NCBI RefSeq assembly: GCF_013407925.2
Contig: NZ_CP060201.1
Span: forward strand, 4,759,001 to 4,823,000
DNA: 64,000 nucleotides
Source: Pseudomonas protegens
GTDB lineage: Bacteria; Pseudomonadota; Gammaproteobacteria; Pseudomonadales; Pseudomonadaceae
Reading direction: 5' to 3'
Position 1 is the first letter of the stretch; every line of letters starts with the position of its first letter. The translations under genes and the position numbers were made by a program. Below, in pieces: positions 37,244 through 46,963 of the stretch. The notes under the pieces are model-generated. The model did no database searches and had not been told where the DNA came from. It saw only the letters and a list, made by a program, of their open reading frames with translations.

Positions 37244-39295
37244 TCAGAGGATGGCCGCGTTACTGCGCTGCGCCTGTTTCAGGTAGGCGCTCAACTCCCG
37301 GGCCGGCAGGGGTTTGCTGTAGTGGTAGCCCTGACCTTCATGACAGCCTTCGGAGATGATGTAGGCCTCCTGTTCGGCGGTTTCCACGCCTTCGGCAATC
37401 ACTTGCATGCCCAGGCTTTTGCCCAGTTGGATGATGGCGCGCACGATGGTGGCATCGTCGTCGTCATCCAGCAGGTCCTGGACGAAGCTCTTGTCGATCT
37501 TGATCTTGTCCAGCGGCAGGCTTTTGAGGTAGCTCAGGGACGAATAGCCGGTGCCGAAGTCGTCGATGGCGATCAGCGCCCCGGAGCGGCGCAGGCTCAG
37601 CAGGTGCTGGGCGGCGGTGCTGATGTCTTCCATCAGGCCGGTTTCGGTGACTTCCAGTTCCAGGCTGCGCGGCGGCAGGCGATAGATCTGCAGCAGGTTG
37701 TTGACCACCCGCGGCAGCTCGGCGTGGTGCAGTTGCACCGTCGACAGGTTGACCGCCATGCGCAGGTCGGTGAAGCCCATGTCGTGCCATTCCCGCAGTT
37801 GCCGACAGGCCTGGTCCAGTACCCATTCGCCGATGGCGATGATGGTGCCGTTCTGCTCTGCCAGGGGAATGAACAGGTCCGGCGGCACCAGGCCGTGCTC
37901 GGGGTGCTGCCAGCGGATCAGGGCCTCGACCCCCACTACCCGATGGTCGCGATAGCTGATCTGCGGTTGATAGACCAGGAAGAACTGTTCCCGGATCAGG
38001 GCCTCGCGCAGGTCCTTTTCCAGTTCCCGGCGCCGGCGCATCTCGCTGTCGACGCTGGCGATGTAGAACTGATAACGGTTGCGTGAGCGGCTCTTGGCCA
38101 GGGTCATGGTCTGTTCGGCTTTCTGCAGGAGTTTTTCCGTGCTGTCGCCGTCTTCCGGGAACAGGGTGATGCCGATGGTGGCGCGCAGGCGGATTTCCTG
38201 ATGATCCAGAGCAAAGGTGGCTTCCAGGTCGTCGAGGATGCTTTGCGCCAGTTCCGCCGCTTCATAGGGCTGTTCGATATCGGCCTGGACCAGGGCGAAC
38301 TGGTCGCCGCCCAACCGCGCCAGGGCACCGAGACGGCCGCTGTGACCACGCAAGCGGTCGGCCAGGGCCAGCAGCAACTGGTCACCGGTCTGGTAACTGA
38401 ACTGTTCGTTGATGCCCTTGAAGTCGTCCAGGCCCACACAAAGTACGGCGACCCGGCGTTGCAGGCGGCCGGCGTCCACCAGGATCTTGTCCAGTTGCTG
38501 TTGCAGTTGCTGGCGATTGGGCAGGCCGGTGAGGAAGTCGTATTGGGCCATGCGCAGCAGGCTGTTTTCCGCCTCATGGCGCAAGTGGGTGTTGCGCTCG
38601 ATGGAGGCCAGCAGCTGGTTGGCGGTATTGATCCAGATGCCCAGCTCGTTCTTTTCGTGGCCCTTGAGCAGGGGCAGTTGGTGTTCGCTGGGGCGGTCGG
38701 GGTTGATGGTGGTCAGGTGCTCGATGATCCGTGACAGCGGCTTGGTCAGCAGCCAGTGATAGACCAGGTACAGCACCAGGCCCATGGCCAGGGCGCGCAG
38801 GACTCCGGAGATAAAGATGATCACCGAACTGATGATGAAATCCTGGCCGTAGGTGGCGGTGTCGAGGGTAATGCTCAGGTCGCCGTAATACTCGCTGTAG
38901 GGGCCACGGCCAACCAGTTGGGTGGTGAAGGTGCGTTCCTGGCCAAGGATCAGATCCGTGAGCCAGCGACTGGGGGAATGCTGCAGCTCGCGGGATTTCT
39001 CCGCCAGCATGGTTTCGTTGGGGTGGCCAATGGAGGCCATGCGCACCGCGTCATCCTGGAACAGGCCTTCTATGACTTGCATGCCCATTTCCCGATCCAG
39101 GCTGTAGACCGCCTGTGTCGATGGGTCGCGAAACATGTCGAGAATGCGCTGGGCATCGTTAGCGACCGCCTGCCGCGTCTTGTAGGCGTCGAAGACGATC
39201 TGGGCGCAGCTCAGAACCACGCCGACGATGAGTGCCGACAGCAGCACAACCCGGAGCAACTTCACCGACAAGCTGTTTTTGAGTTCCAGCTTCAA
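37244..39295 (-). CDS. bifA: Cyclic-di-GMP phosphodiesterase BifA
   Basis: A 683-residue inner-membrane protein: helix near 14-35, a periplasmic domain of about 110 residues, a second helix near 145-170, HAMP-like linker, then GGDEF and EAL domains. The GGDEF motif is degenerate (RLGGDQFALV), while the EAL motif is intact (GVEALIRWQHPEHG) with downstream catalytic blocks such as DDFGTGYSSLSYL. This pattern, and location next to icmP and sodB, matches BifA, which degrades c-di-GMP to favour swarming and biofilm dispersal. Confidence 0.9.
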   Translation of the reverse strand: MKLELKNSLSVKLLRVVLLSALIVGVVLSCAQIVFDAYKTRQAVANDAQRILDMFRDPSTQAVYSLDREMGMQVIEGLFQDDAVRMASIGHPNETMLAEKSRELQHSPSRWLTDLILGQERTFTTQLVGRGPYSEYYGDLSITLDTATYGQDFIISSVIIFISGVLRALAMGLVLYLVYHWLLTKPLSRIIEHLTTINPDRPSEHQLPLLKGHEKNELGIWINTANQLLASIERNTHLRHEAENSLLRMAQYDFLTGLPNRQQLQQQLDKILVDAGRLQRRVAVLCVGLDDFKGINEQFSYQTGDQLLLALADRLRGHSGRLGALARLGGDQFALVQADIEQPYEAAELAQSILDDLEATFALDHQEIRLRATIGITLFPEDGDSTEKLLQKAEQTMTLAKSRSRNRYQFYIASVDSEMRRRRELEKDLREALIREQFFLVYQPQISYRDHRVVGVEALIRWQHPEHGLVPPDLFIPLAEQNGTIIAIGEWVLDQACRQLREWHDMGFTDLRMAVNLSTVQLHHAELPRVVNNLLQIYRLPPRSLELEVTETGLMEDISTAAQHLLSLRRSGALIAIDDFGTGYSSLSYLKSLPLDKIKIDKSFVQDLLDDDDDATIVRAIIQLGKSLGMQVIAEGVETAEQEAYIISEGCHEGQGYHYSKPLPARELSAYLKQAQRSNAAIL

Positions 39296-39553
39296 AGGGC
39301 TATTCCTTGTTCCGTGCGTGTAGCGTCAAGTTGCCATGAGTATTGGCAATCCCGTGATAGCCGTCAAAGTGACATCAGCGCCGAAAACGGGACGTCTGCG
39401 GGCCAGGCCCGGGAGATCAGATTCAGGATTGCTATAGCTGTGGATAGTGTGTCGGTAGCGACGCCTTGCAACTTGAGGGGCGGCGTTGTTTTTTACATCA
39501 GATGAATCTTAGCGTCTCGGCTGCGCGGGACAAGATGCCAGCTTTGTCAGAGG

Positions 39554-39584
39554 CAAAAAAAAACCCGGCCAGGCCGGGTTTTTT
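39554..39584 (-). terminator. Terminator of sodB
   Basis: On the minus strand AACCCGGCC-TGG-CCGGGTT with a T run of nine, just after sodB. The rest of the 300-bp gap to bifA holds no gene I can support. Confidence 0.9.
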
Positions 39585-39599
39585 GCACTGCAAACGGAC

Positions 39600-40196
39600 T
39601 TAAGCGACGAAGTTCTTGCCTTCGAACTGCTCAGCCACGAATTTCCAGTTGACCAGGTTCCAGAACGCTTCGACGTACTTGGGACGAACGTTGCGGTAGT
39701 CGATGTAGTAGGCGTGTTCCCAGACGTCGCAGGTCAGCAGCGGGGTGTCGCCGCTGGTCAGCGGGTTGCCGGCGCCGATGGTGCTGGCCAGGGCCAGGGA
39801 ACCGTCAGCCTTCTTCACCAGCCAGCCCCAGCCGGAACCGAAGGTGCCAACCGAAGTCTTGGTGAATTCTTCTTTGAACTTGTCGAACGAACCGAACGCC
39901 GCGTTGATGGCGTCGGCCAGTGCGCCGGTAGGTTGGCCGCCGGCGTTGGGGGCCAGGCAGTTCCAGTAGAAAGTGTGGTTCCAGACCTGGGCTGCGTTGT
40001 TGAAGATGCCGCCCGAAGAGGTTTTGACGATCTCTTCCAGAGTCTTGCCTTCGAACTCGGTGCCTGGCACCAGGTTGTTCAGGTTCACGACATAGGTGTT
40101 GTGGTGCTTGTCGTGGTGGTATTCCAGGGTTTCCTTGGAAATGTGCGGCTGCAGGGCGTCGTGTGCATAAGGCAGCGGCGGCAATTCGAAAGCCAT
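39600..40196 (-). CDS. sodB: Iron superoxide dismutase
   Basis: A 198-residue cytoplasmic Fe-SOD that converts superoxide to peroxide and oxygen. Metal ligands are H27 (LEYHHDKHH), a histidine in QVWNHTFYW and the DVWEHAYY pair (Asp and His). The glutamine in NNAAQVWNH marks the iron type. The start [15 protein letters not shown] has AGGAG upstream; a longer frame to 40244 is unlikely. Confidence 0.97.
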   Translation of the reverse strand: MAFELPPLPYAHDALQPHISKETLEYHHDKHHNTYVVNLNNLVPGTEFEGKTLEEIVKTSSGGIFNNAAQVWNHTFYWNCLAPNAGGQPTGALADAINAAFGSFDKFKEEFTKTSVGTFGSGWGWLVKKADGSLALASTIGAGNPLTSGDTPLLTCDVWEHAYYIDYRNVRPKYVEAFWNLVNWKFVAEQFEGKNFVA

Positions 40197-40372
40197 GATG
40201 ATTCTCCTAATCAGGTCAGTTGCGGTGAGCGCAAGGCCGATCACGGGCGGCCGGACATGCGCCGGGGAGTTTGTACTCTTTGCGGCGCAGGGACCGGATC
40301 ATAGCACCGGGGGTGCGGCTTAACCACGCAACAACTGTGTGGGATAGAGGTTCCAGAGCCTTTTGGAATAAG

Positions 40373-40975
40373 TCACGCGGCGCTGATCAACTGCAACGCC
40401 ACGCTGAACATCATCAGCGCCACCAGCAGGTCGAGCATCCTCCAGGTGCTCGGGCGGGCGAGCCAGGGCGCCAGCCAGGCGGCGCCCAGGGCCAGGGTGA
40501 AGAACCACAGCAGCGAAGCGCTCGCCGCGCCGACCACATAGGCGCCCGGTTCAGTCTGCTGCGCCCCCAGCGAGCCGATCAGCAGCACGGTGTCCAGGTA
40601 CACATGGGGGTTGAGCAGGGTCACCGCCAGGGCGCTGAGCATCACCGCCCGCAGCGAGCGCACGGTCTGGCCTTCGCCCTGTTGCAGGCTTTGTTTGGAG
40701 CAGGCCCGGCGCAGCGCCTGGGCGCCGTACCAGATCAGGAACGCCGCGCCGCCCCAGCGCGCCACGGCCAGCAACATCGGACTCTGGGCGAGCACGGTGG
40801 CCAGGCCGAATACGCCGGCGGCCACCAGCAGTGCGTCGCAGGTGACGCACAGTGCCGCCACCGGCAGGTGGTGCTCACGGCGCAGACTCTGGGCCAGGAC
40901 GAAGGCATTTTGCGTACCGATGGCCATGATCAGGCCGGCGGCCACCAACAGGCCGTTTACATAGCTTTGCCACAT
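40373..40975 (-). CDS. argO: LysE/ArgO family amino-acid exporter
   Basis: A 200-residue membrane protein with about six helices. The LysE-family signature is GLIMAIGTQNAFVLAQSLRRE near the N-terminus, with NPHVYLDTVLLIGSL later. Such proteins export arginine or lysine. The start MWQSYVNGLL has GGAG upstream inside the end of the preceding gene. It lies 2 bp after the ACT-domain gene and faces argP, whose product activates argO in E. coli, so the assignment is strongly supported by context. Confidence 0.85.
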   Translation of the reverse strand: MWQSYVNGLLVAAGLIMAIGTQNAFVLAQSLRREHHLPVAALCVTCDALLVAAGVFGLATVLAQSPMLLAVARWGGAAFLIWYGAQALRRACSKQSLQQGEGQTVRSLRAVMLSALAVTLLNPHVYLDTVLLIGSLGAQQTEPGAYVVGAASASLLWFFTLALGAAWLAPWLARPSTWRMLDLLVALMMFSVALQLISAA

Positions 40976-40977
40976 GA

Positions 40978-41382
40978 TTACTGCTCCTCGCCGGCGGCCA
41001 GTTGTTGCAGGACCTGCATGGCCCGCCGGGCATCCGCCTGACCGACAAACAGGTGATCGTGGTAGTAGCCGGCGATCACGTTGCAACTGATCCCGGCCCG
41101 GCCCAGCGCGCCGGCAAAAGCCGCCGTCAGGCCCACCGCTTCGAGTGCCGAATGCACATTGAGGGTGATCCAGGCGGCGACGTAATCGAAGACCAGTCCC
41201 AGGCGTTCGGCCTCCTGGCGCTGGATGATCACCGTCAGGCCTTCCTGTTCGCGAAAGCTGCCCAGCACCTCGGCGCCCTGCAACAGGCGCTGGTCAGCGA
41301 GGGAACAGAACACGTATTCGCCGTCGTTGAGCTGCGGGCTCATGCTGCGTAGCAGGGTTGCGAGGGAAGTTTCACCGGCCAT
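40978..41382 (-). CDS. ACT-domain protein
   Basis: A 134-residue cytosolic protein with two ACT-like halves: an N-terminal block LLRSMSPQLNDGEYVFCSL and a C-terminal ACT fold (AAFAGALGRAGISCNVIAGYYHDHLFV). ACT domains bind amino acids, so it may tune or sense the substrate of the adjoining exporter, with which it shares an operon. The start MAGETSLATLLRSM was chosen by homology; the frame extends further upstream to 41481. Confidence 0.82.
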   Translation of the reverse strand: MAGETSLATLLRSMSPQLNDGEYVFCSLADQRLLQGAEVLGSFREQEGLTVIIQRQEAERLGLVFDYVAAWITLNVHSALEAVGLTAAFAGALGRAGISCNVIAGYYHDHLFVGQADARRAMQVLQQLAAGEEQ

Positions 41383-41492
41383 GAACAGGATCCTTGAACG
41401 AAGAGGTATTACCGAAGCTTGAGGCTGGCTATTTTCCGGTTGCATGCCGTATAAGAAAAACCAATATTGCTGATCGCTCATTAGGAAAACTG

Positions 41493-42392
41493 ATGTTTGA
41501 CTATAAGCTGCTTTCTGCCCTGGCTGCGGTGATCGAACAGGCCGGCTTCGAACGGGCGGCCCAGGTGCTGGGGTTGTCGCAGTCGGCGATTTCCCAGCGC
41601 ATCAAACTGCTGGAGGCCCGGGTCGGGCAGCCGGTGCTGGTGCGGGCGACACCGCCGGCGCCCACGGAAATCGGCCGGCGCCTGCTCAATCATGTGCAGC
41701 AGGTGCGCCTGCTGGAGCGGGACCTGCAAAGCCTGGTGCCGGCCCTGGATGAAGAAGGGCTGCCGGAGCGCTTGCGCATCGCCCTCAACGCCGACAGCCT
41801 GGCCACTTGGTGGGCCGAGGCGGTTGGGGACTTCTGCGCCGAGCATCACCTGCTGCTGGACCTGGTGGTGGAAGACCAGACCGTGGGTCTCAAGCGCATG
41901 CGTGCCGGGGAAGTGGCCGCCTGTGTCTGCGCCAGCGAGCGGCCAGTGGCGGGGGCCCGCAGCCTGTTGCTGGGGGCCATGCGCTACCGGGCCCTGGCCA
42001 GTCCGGCATTCATCGCTCGGCACTTTCCCCAGGGCGTGCGTGCCGAGCAACTGGCCCGGACCCCGGCGCTGGTGTTCGGCCCCGACGACTTCCTGCAGCA
42101 TCGCTACCTCGCCTCCCTGGGCGTCAACGGCGGTTTCGAGCATCATCTGTGCCCGTCGTCCGAGGGCTTTATCCGCCTCACCGAAGCCGGCCTGGGCTGG
42201 GGCCTGGTGCCCGAGCTGCAGGTTCGCGAGCAACTGCAGCGCGGTTCGCTGGTGGAGCTTTTGCCGGATAAGCCCATCGACGTGCCGTTGTACTGGCATC
42301 ATTGGCGCAACGGCGGGCAGTTGCTCGGCTTGTTGACCGAGCACCTGGCCCGTTTATCTGCACAATGGTTGGTGCCCTGGGAGCAGCCATAA
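41493..42392 (+). CDS. argP: LysR-type regulator ArgP
   Basis: A 299-residue LysR regulator. The N-terminal helix-turn-helix is QAGFERAAQVLGLSQSAISQ and the effector-binding domain follows. ArgP (IciA) senses arginine and lysine and activates exporter genes. It is divergent from the ACT/argO pair, 110 bp away, the classical layout for a LysR regulator and its target. The start MFDYKLLSALAAVIEQ has AGGA upstream. ArgP here adds a third arginine-linked control point in the window, after argF and argG. Confidence 0.9.
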   Translation: MFDYKLLSALAAVIEQAGFERAAQVLGLSQSAISQRIKLLEARVGQPVLVRATPPAPTEIGRRLLNHVQQVRLLERDLQSLVPALDEEGLPERLRIALNADSLATWWAEAVGDFCAEHHLLLDLVVEDQTVGLKRMRAGEVAACVCASERPVAGARSLLLGAMRYRALASPAFIARHFPQGVRAEQLARTPALVFGPDDFLQHRYLASLGVNGGFEHHLCPSSEGFIRLTEAGLGWGLVPELQVREQLQRGSLVELLPDKPIDVPLYWHHWRNGGQLLGLLTEHLARLSAQWLVPWEQP

Positions 42393-42399
42393 GCGTCAA

Positions 42400-42443
42400 G
42401 CGACAAGCTGCAACTGGACAACGGCTAACGTGCAGCTTGTCGC
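42400..42443. repeat. Extragenic palindrome
   Basis: GCGACAAGCTGCA at 42400-42412 and its perfect inverse TGCAGCTTGTCGC at 42431-42443, separated by 18 bp, lie between argP and the epimerase gene. It is AGCTTG-rich, unlike the REP elements elsewhere in the window. It could also act as a weak terminator for argP, though there is no T run. Confidence 0.65.
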
Positions 42444-42499
42444 TCGCAGCTTGCCCCTGCTTTTCTGTAGTTCGTCACTGCTTTTCTTAGGAATATTTC

Positions 42500-43492
42500 A
42501 TGAAGATTCTGGTTACCGGCGCAAGCGGCTTCATCGGCGGGCGCTTTGCTCGCTTTGCCCTTGAGCAGGGCCTGGAGGTGCGGGTCAATGGCCGGCGTGC
42601 CGAAGCGGTGGAGCATCTGGTGCGCCGTGGCGCGGAGTTCATCCCGGGCGACTTGAGCGATGCCGATCTGGTCCGCGATTTGTGCCGCGACGTCGACACC
42701 GTGGTGCATTGCGCTGGTGCTGTTGGCCTGTGGGGACGCTATCAGGATTTCCATCTGGGCAATGTGCTGGTCACCGAGAACGTGGTCGAAGCCTGCCTCA
42801 AGCAGCGGGTGCAACGCCTGGTGCATCTGTCTTCGCCGTCGGTCTATTTTGATGGTCGCGATCATCTGGGGCTGACCGAGGAACAAGTGCCCAAGCGCTT
42901 CAAGCACCCGTATGCGGCCACCAAGTACCTGGCCGAACAGAAGGTCTTCGGTGCCCAGGAGTTCGGGCTGGAGGTGATTGCCTTGCGCCCGCGTTTCGTC
43001 ACCGGCGCCGGCGACATGAGCATCTTTCCGCGGCTGCTGAAGATGCAGCGCAAAGGCCGTCTGGCCATCGTCGGCAATGGCCTGAACAAGGTCGACTTCA
43101 CCAGTGTGCACAACCTCAACGAGGCCCTGTTCAGTTGCCTGCATGCCGGCGGCTCGGCCCTGGGTAAGGTCTACAACATCAGCAACGGCGCGCCGGTGCC
43201 GTTGTGGGACGTGGTCAACTACGTGATGCGCCAGATGCAGGTGCCACAAGTCACCCGCTATCGCTCCTTTGGCCTGGCCTACAGCGTCGCGGCGCTCAAC
43301 GAGGGGTTCTGCAAACTCTGGCCCGGGCGCCCGGAGCCGACGCTGTCGCGCCTGGGCATGCAGGTCATGGACAAGAACTTCACCCTGGACATCAGTCGCG
43401 CCCGGCATTACCTGGGCTATGAGCCCAAGGTCAGTCTGTGGAGCGCCCTGGATGAGTTCTGCACCTGGTGGAAGGCCCAGGACATCAGCTGA
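42500..43492 (+). CDS. NAD-dependent epimerase/dehydratase (extended SDR)
   Basis: A 330-residue extended short-chain dehydrogenase. The NAD loop is TGASGFIGG at residues 6-14 and the catalytic pair is YAATK near residue 138, with SSPSVYF before it. The C-terminal half resembles 3-beta-hydroxysteroid dehydrogenase/nucleotide-sugar epimerase-like proteins of unknown substrate. AGGAA precedes the ATG. Downstream gene order (coiled-coil protein next) is conserved in P. aeruginosa. Confidence 0.85.
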   Translation: MKILVTGASGFIGGRFARFALEQGLEVRVNGRRAEAVEHLVRRGAEFIPGDLSDADLVRDLCRDVDTVVHCAGAVGLWGRYQDFHLGNVLVTENVVEACLKQRVQRLVHLSSPSVYFDGRDHLGLTEEQVPKRFKHPYAATKYLAEQKVFGAQEFGLEVIALRPRFVTGAGDMSIFPRLLKMQRKGRLAIVGNGLNKVDFTSVHNLNEALFSCLHAGGSALGKVYNISNGAPVPLWDVVNYVMRQMQVPQVTRYRSFGLAYSVAALNEGFCKLWPGRPEPTLSRLGMQVMDKNFTLDISRARHYLGYEPKVSLWSALDEFCTWWKAQDIS

Positions 43493-43599
43493 AATCAAAG
43501 ACTGAACCCCGTTTGCCCGGTCCGGTCCATTGGCCGGGCTGATTAGCGGTTTATACTCGCCGCACTCAGCCATCACCGCGGTCCATATAAGGTTGCCCC

Positions 43600-44439
43600 A
43601 TGCGTAACGATGCACACGATGAGTTCGATGACGTTCCAAGCCTGCGCGCCGATCCTCTCGACGACGATGTCTTCCCCACCACCCACGCTGCCCGCGAACG
43701 CACCACCGTGCATTCGCGCAGCACCCCGGTGGTCAAGGTCAAGGGGCCCGGCACCGGTCCTTTGTGGGCATTGGTCGGCGCGCTGTTCTTTGCCTTCATC
43801 GGCTTGGCCTGGTGGAGCTTCCAGCAGATCTCGCTGATGGAGCAGCAACTGGTGGCGACCCAGGAAAGCTTCGCCAGGATCAGCGAAGAGGCCGCCGGAC
43901 GCTTGCAGGACATTTCCGGCAAGGTGGTGGCCAGCCAGACCAATGTCACCACCGACAGCGAAGCGTTGAAGCTGCAGATCAAGCAGCTGGAAAACCGCTT
44001 GCAGGACCAGAGTCGACAGCAGCAGGGCGTTGCAGGCCAGGCCACCGACCTGGACAAGCGCCTGGCGCAGATGAGTGCCCAGACCACTGAACAGCAGGCG
44101 GCCAACAGCCAGTTGCAGGCCCAGGTCAAAGCCCTGAGCGCGGAGCTGGCGAGCCTCAAAGGCGCCCAGACCGATACCGGCAAGCTCGACGCCCAGCTCA
44201 AGAGTCTGAATGCCGATCTGGCCGCGTTGAAAAAGCAAGGCAACCCGAGCGCCGCCATCGAGCGCCTGGAGCAGGAACTGGTGGTGCTCAAGAGCGAACA
44301 GGACAATCGTCCCGCCGCCGCGCAGAGCGGCGCCAGCACCGCCGAGTTTGATGCCTTCCGTGGCCAGGTCACCCGCAACATCAACACCCTGCAAAGCCAG
44401 ATCCAGAACCTGCAGCAACAGATCAACAACCGTCCTTGA
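43600..44439 (+). CDS. Membrane-anchored coiled-coil protein
   Basis: A 279-residue protein: an acidic cytoplasmic N-terminus of about 50 residues, one transmembrane helix (LWALVGALFFAFIGLAWW), then about 200 residues of predicted coiled coil rich in Q, A, L and K (IKQLENRLQDQSRQQQ and similar), ending NLQQQINNRP. The membrane-facing topology is probably N-in. I do not recognise a catalytic domain; some databases call relatives ATPases, without motif support here. Function unknown. Confidence 0.8.
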   Translation: MRNDAHDEFDDVPSLRADPLDDDVFPTTHAARERTTVHSRSTPVVKVKGPGTGPLWALVGALFFAFIGLAWWSFQQISLMEQQLVATQESFARISEEAAGRLQDISGKVVASQTNVTTDSEALKLQIKQLENRLQDQSRQQQGVAGQATDLDKRLAQMSAQTTEQQAANSQLQAQVKALSAELASLKGAQTDTGKLDAQLKSLNADLAALKKQGNPSAAIERLEQELVVLKSEQDNRPAAAQSGASTAEFDAFRGQVTRNINTLQSQIQNLQQQINNRP

Positions 44440-44560
44440 AGGCTCAGCCCTCCCGCCGCCGGTAGCGTCGGCGGAGGGCCAGCCCGGGTTTGCTGAATAC
44501 TCGACCCTTTCCTGCCGCCGTCTACGCTCTTCACACGCCAACCGGAACGAGGAGTGAGCG

Positions 44561-45409
44561 ATGAGGCGAGTACAGAAAACCACCTGGCTGGGATGGTTGT
44601 TGTGCCTATGCATGGGATCGCTGCAGGCGGCGCTACCGGCGGCCGATGATGGGGTGGCGGCCCGCGCGCTGCTGGAGAAGGCCCTGCGTTATTACCACGA
44701 CCAGGGTGACAAGGCGTTCGCGGCGTTCAGTCGCCAGGGCGAGTTCGTCGATCGTGATCGCTATGTGTTCGTGGTCGATACCCGGGGCGTGATGCTGGCC
44801 AGTGGCGGTCCTTCGTCGGCGCTGATTGGCCGTGATGTCTCCGAGGTCCTCGGGCCGGACCTGCGCAAGGCGTTCAAGGACGCGCTGAAGACTCCTGAGG
44901 CCAATGGCATCCAGCAGGCCGAATACCGCTGGCAGAACTGGGCCGACGGCAAGATCGAGCGCAAGCATGTGTATTTCCAGCGTGTCGGCGAGCGCATCCT
45001 GGCAGTGGGGTATTACCTGCCACGGGCCTCGGCCGACCAGGCCAAGGCCTTGCTGGAACGGGCGGCCACGGCCTTGGAGCGCGACCGCGCCGGCACCCTC
45101 AAAGCCATCAATGATCTGCGCGGCGGGTTTCTCGAAGACGATCTGTATGTGTTCGTGGTGGACCTCGACAGCCGGCGCTACCTGGCCCACGGCACCAACC
45201 TGCGGCTGCTCAACACCGATTTCGCCAAGGTCAGGGATCCGCAGGGCAAGCCGGTGGGGGAACCGATCCTGGCGCTCATGGCTCGCCAGGACCAAGGGGA
45301 ATACCAGTACCGCTGGAAGAACCCGGTGACCGGCAAGGTCGAGGACAAGCACGCCTATCTGCGCAAGGTGGGCCGGGTGCTGGTTGCGGTGGGGTACTAC
45401 AGCCCCTGA
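44561..45409 (+). CDS. Secreted double-Cache domain protein
   Basis: A 282-residue exported protein with signal MRRVQKTTWLGWLLCLCMGSLQA. The mature part is two Cache-type (sCache_2) units in tandem. Unit 1 is about residues 35-155 and unit 2 about 165-282; each begins with an ALLEKALRYYHDQGDK-like helix, then RYVFVVD, a middle DVSEVLGPDLR or TDFAKVRDPQG, and ends RVGERILAVGYY or KVGRVLVAVGYY. There is no transmembrane helix or signalling domain, so it is a free ligand-binding protein. GGAG precedes the ATG. Confidence 0.85.
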   Translation: MRRVQKTTWLGWLLCLCMGSLQAALPAADDGVAARALLEKALRYYHDQGDKAFAAFSRQGEFVDRDRYVFVVDTRGVMLASGGPSSALIGRDVSEVLGPDLRKAFKDALKTPEANGIQQAEYRWQNWADGKIERKHVYFQRVGERILAVGYYLPRASADQAKALLERAATALERDRAGTLKAINDLRGGFLEDDLYVFVVDLDSRRYLAHGTNLRLLNTDFAKVRDPQGKPVGEPILALMARQDQGEYQYRWKNPVTGKVEDKHAYLRKVGRVLVAVGYYSP

Positions 45410-45448
45410 ATCGCGGTTCCGGGCCGTTGGCGAGCAGCGGCTGGTCCC

Positions 45449-46963
45449 TCAGGCCTTGTCTTCACGCCCGCGCAGCAGCCGGTTGGGCATGGCAATGGCC
45501 GCCGCCAGACCCAGCAGGGAAACCCCGGCACTGACCAGCAGCAGGTGCCGGAAGGTCAGCAGCAGTTCGCTGCGCAAGGCCTCCCGCGCGGGACCGGGGG
45601 CGGCATTCAGGCCGTCCAGCAGAGCGTTGCCGGACTGACCTTCGGCCACCAGCCCGGCGCCACTGAGGTGGGCCAGGCTGGAGTCCTGCAGCAAGGCCAG
45701 CAGCAGCGCCGACATCAGCGCCACGCCCACCGCACCGCCCAGGGCGCGGAACAGGTTGGTGGTGCTGGTGGCGACGCCGATGTCCCGCTGCTCCACCGAA
45801 TTCTGGCTGCCCACCAGGGAGGTGGGGAACTGCATGCCACTGGCGATTCCGCAGAGCAACATGCACAGGCCGCTGGCCAGCAGCGCCTGGGGCGGCACCA
45901 GGGCCATGCCGAGAATGGCCACCGGCATCAGCAGCGCGCCGCCCAGGATCATGGGTTTATAGCGCCCGGTCACCGACGTCAGGCGGCCGGCGCAGTAGGC
46001 GCCCATGGGCAAGCCCATGGCCAGGGGCAGCAGATGCAGGGCGGCGCTGTCGGCCCCGGCGCCGGTGATGCTCTGGAAGCGCAGCGGCATCAGCACGATC
46101 AGCGAGATGGCCTGGAAGCTGGTGAAGAAGATCGTGCACCAGCACAGCAGCGCATTGCGGTTGGCGAACAGGTGCATCGGCAGCAGGGGCTCGCGGGTCC
46201 GGCGCTCATGCCAGACGAACAGGGCCAGGACGATGACGGCGATGGCCAGCAGGTCGAGCACCTCGGCACTGCGCCAGGAATGGCCCTGGCCCACCTGCGT
46301 GATGCCCAGCAGCAGGGCACTCAGGCCGATGATCAGCAGCACGGTGCCGAGGTAGTCGATGATCGGTTTGCGCTGGGGCACCGGCAGCCCCACCAGGGTG
46401 CGATAGGCCACCCACCAGGCGCCCAGACCCAGGGGCAGGTTGATCAGAAACACCCAGCGCCATGAGAGAAACTCGGTCATGTAGCCGCCCAGCACCGGGC
46501 CGGCGACACTGGCCACCGCGTACATGCTGCTGAAGTAGCCCTGGTAGCGGCCGCGTTCCCGGGGCGGGACGATGTCGCCGATGATCGCCTGGCTCACCGA
46601 GATCATGCCGCCGGCACCGATGCCCTGGAAGATCCGCGCCAGCACCAGTTGCTCCATGTTCTGCGCCAGGCCGCAGAACAGCGACGCGAGGGTGAACAGG
46701 CCCATGCCGAACAGCATCAGCCGTCGCCGGCCATACAGATCGCCGAGCTTGCCGTAGATCGGCACCGCCACGGTCATCGCCACCATGTAGCCGGAGATGA
46801 CCCAGGCCAGCAGGCTGACGTCCTTGAATTGGGCGGAAATGGCCGGCATGGACACAGCGACGATGGTCTGGTCCAGGGCGCCGAGAAAGATCGCCAGCAT
46901 CAGGGCGATCAGCACGCTGCGGATGGCCGGCTTGGTCGGGCCGGGTTGTTGGAAATGAGTCAC
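45449..46963 (-). CDS. MFS drug-efflux transporter (DHA2/EmrB type)
   Basis: A 504-residue 14-helix proton antiporter. Motif D1 is LDQTIVAVSMPAI in helix 1, motif A is GKLGDLYGRRRLMLFG, and the motif C region is in GPVLGGYMTEF. Proteins of this group export hydrophobic drugs and dyes. No membrane-fusion (EmrA) gene is adjacent. It is divergent from a PobR-like AraC regulator 404 bp away, which may control it, although that regulator may have other targets. Confidence 0.88.
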   Translation of the reverse strand: MTHFQQPGPTKPAIRSVLIALMLAIFLGALDQTIVAVSMPAISAQFKDVSLLAWVISGYMVAMTVAVPIYGKLGDLYGRRRLMLFGMGLFTLASLFCGLAQNMEQLVLARIFQGIGAGGMISVSQAIIGDIVPPRERGRYQGYFSSMYAVASVAGPVLGGYMTEFLSWRWVFLINLPLGLGAWWVAYRTLVGLPVPQRKPIIDYLGTVLLIIGLSALLLGITQVGQGHSWRSAEVLDLLAIAVIVLALFVWHERRTREPLLPMHLFANRNALLCWCTIFFTSFQAISLIVLMPLRFQSITGAGADSAALHLLPLAMGLPMGAYCAGRLTSVTGRYKPMILGGALLMPVAILGMALVPPQALLASGLCMLLCGIASGMQFPTSLVGSQNSVEQRDIGVATSTTNLFRALGGAVGVALMSALLLALLQDSSLAHLSGAGLVAEGQSGNALLDGLNAAPGPAREALRSELLLTFRHLLLVSAGVSLLGLAAAIAMPNRLLRGREDKA

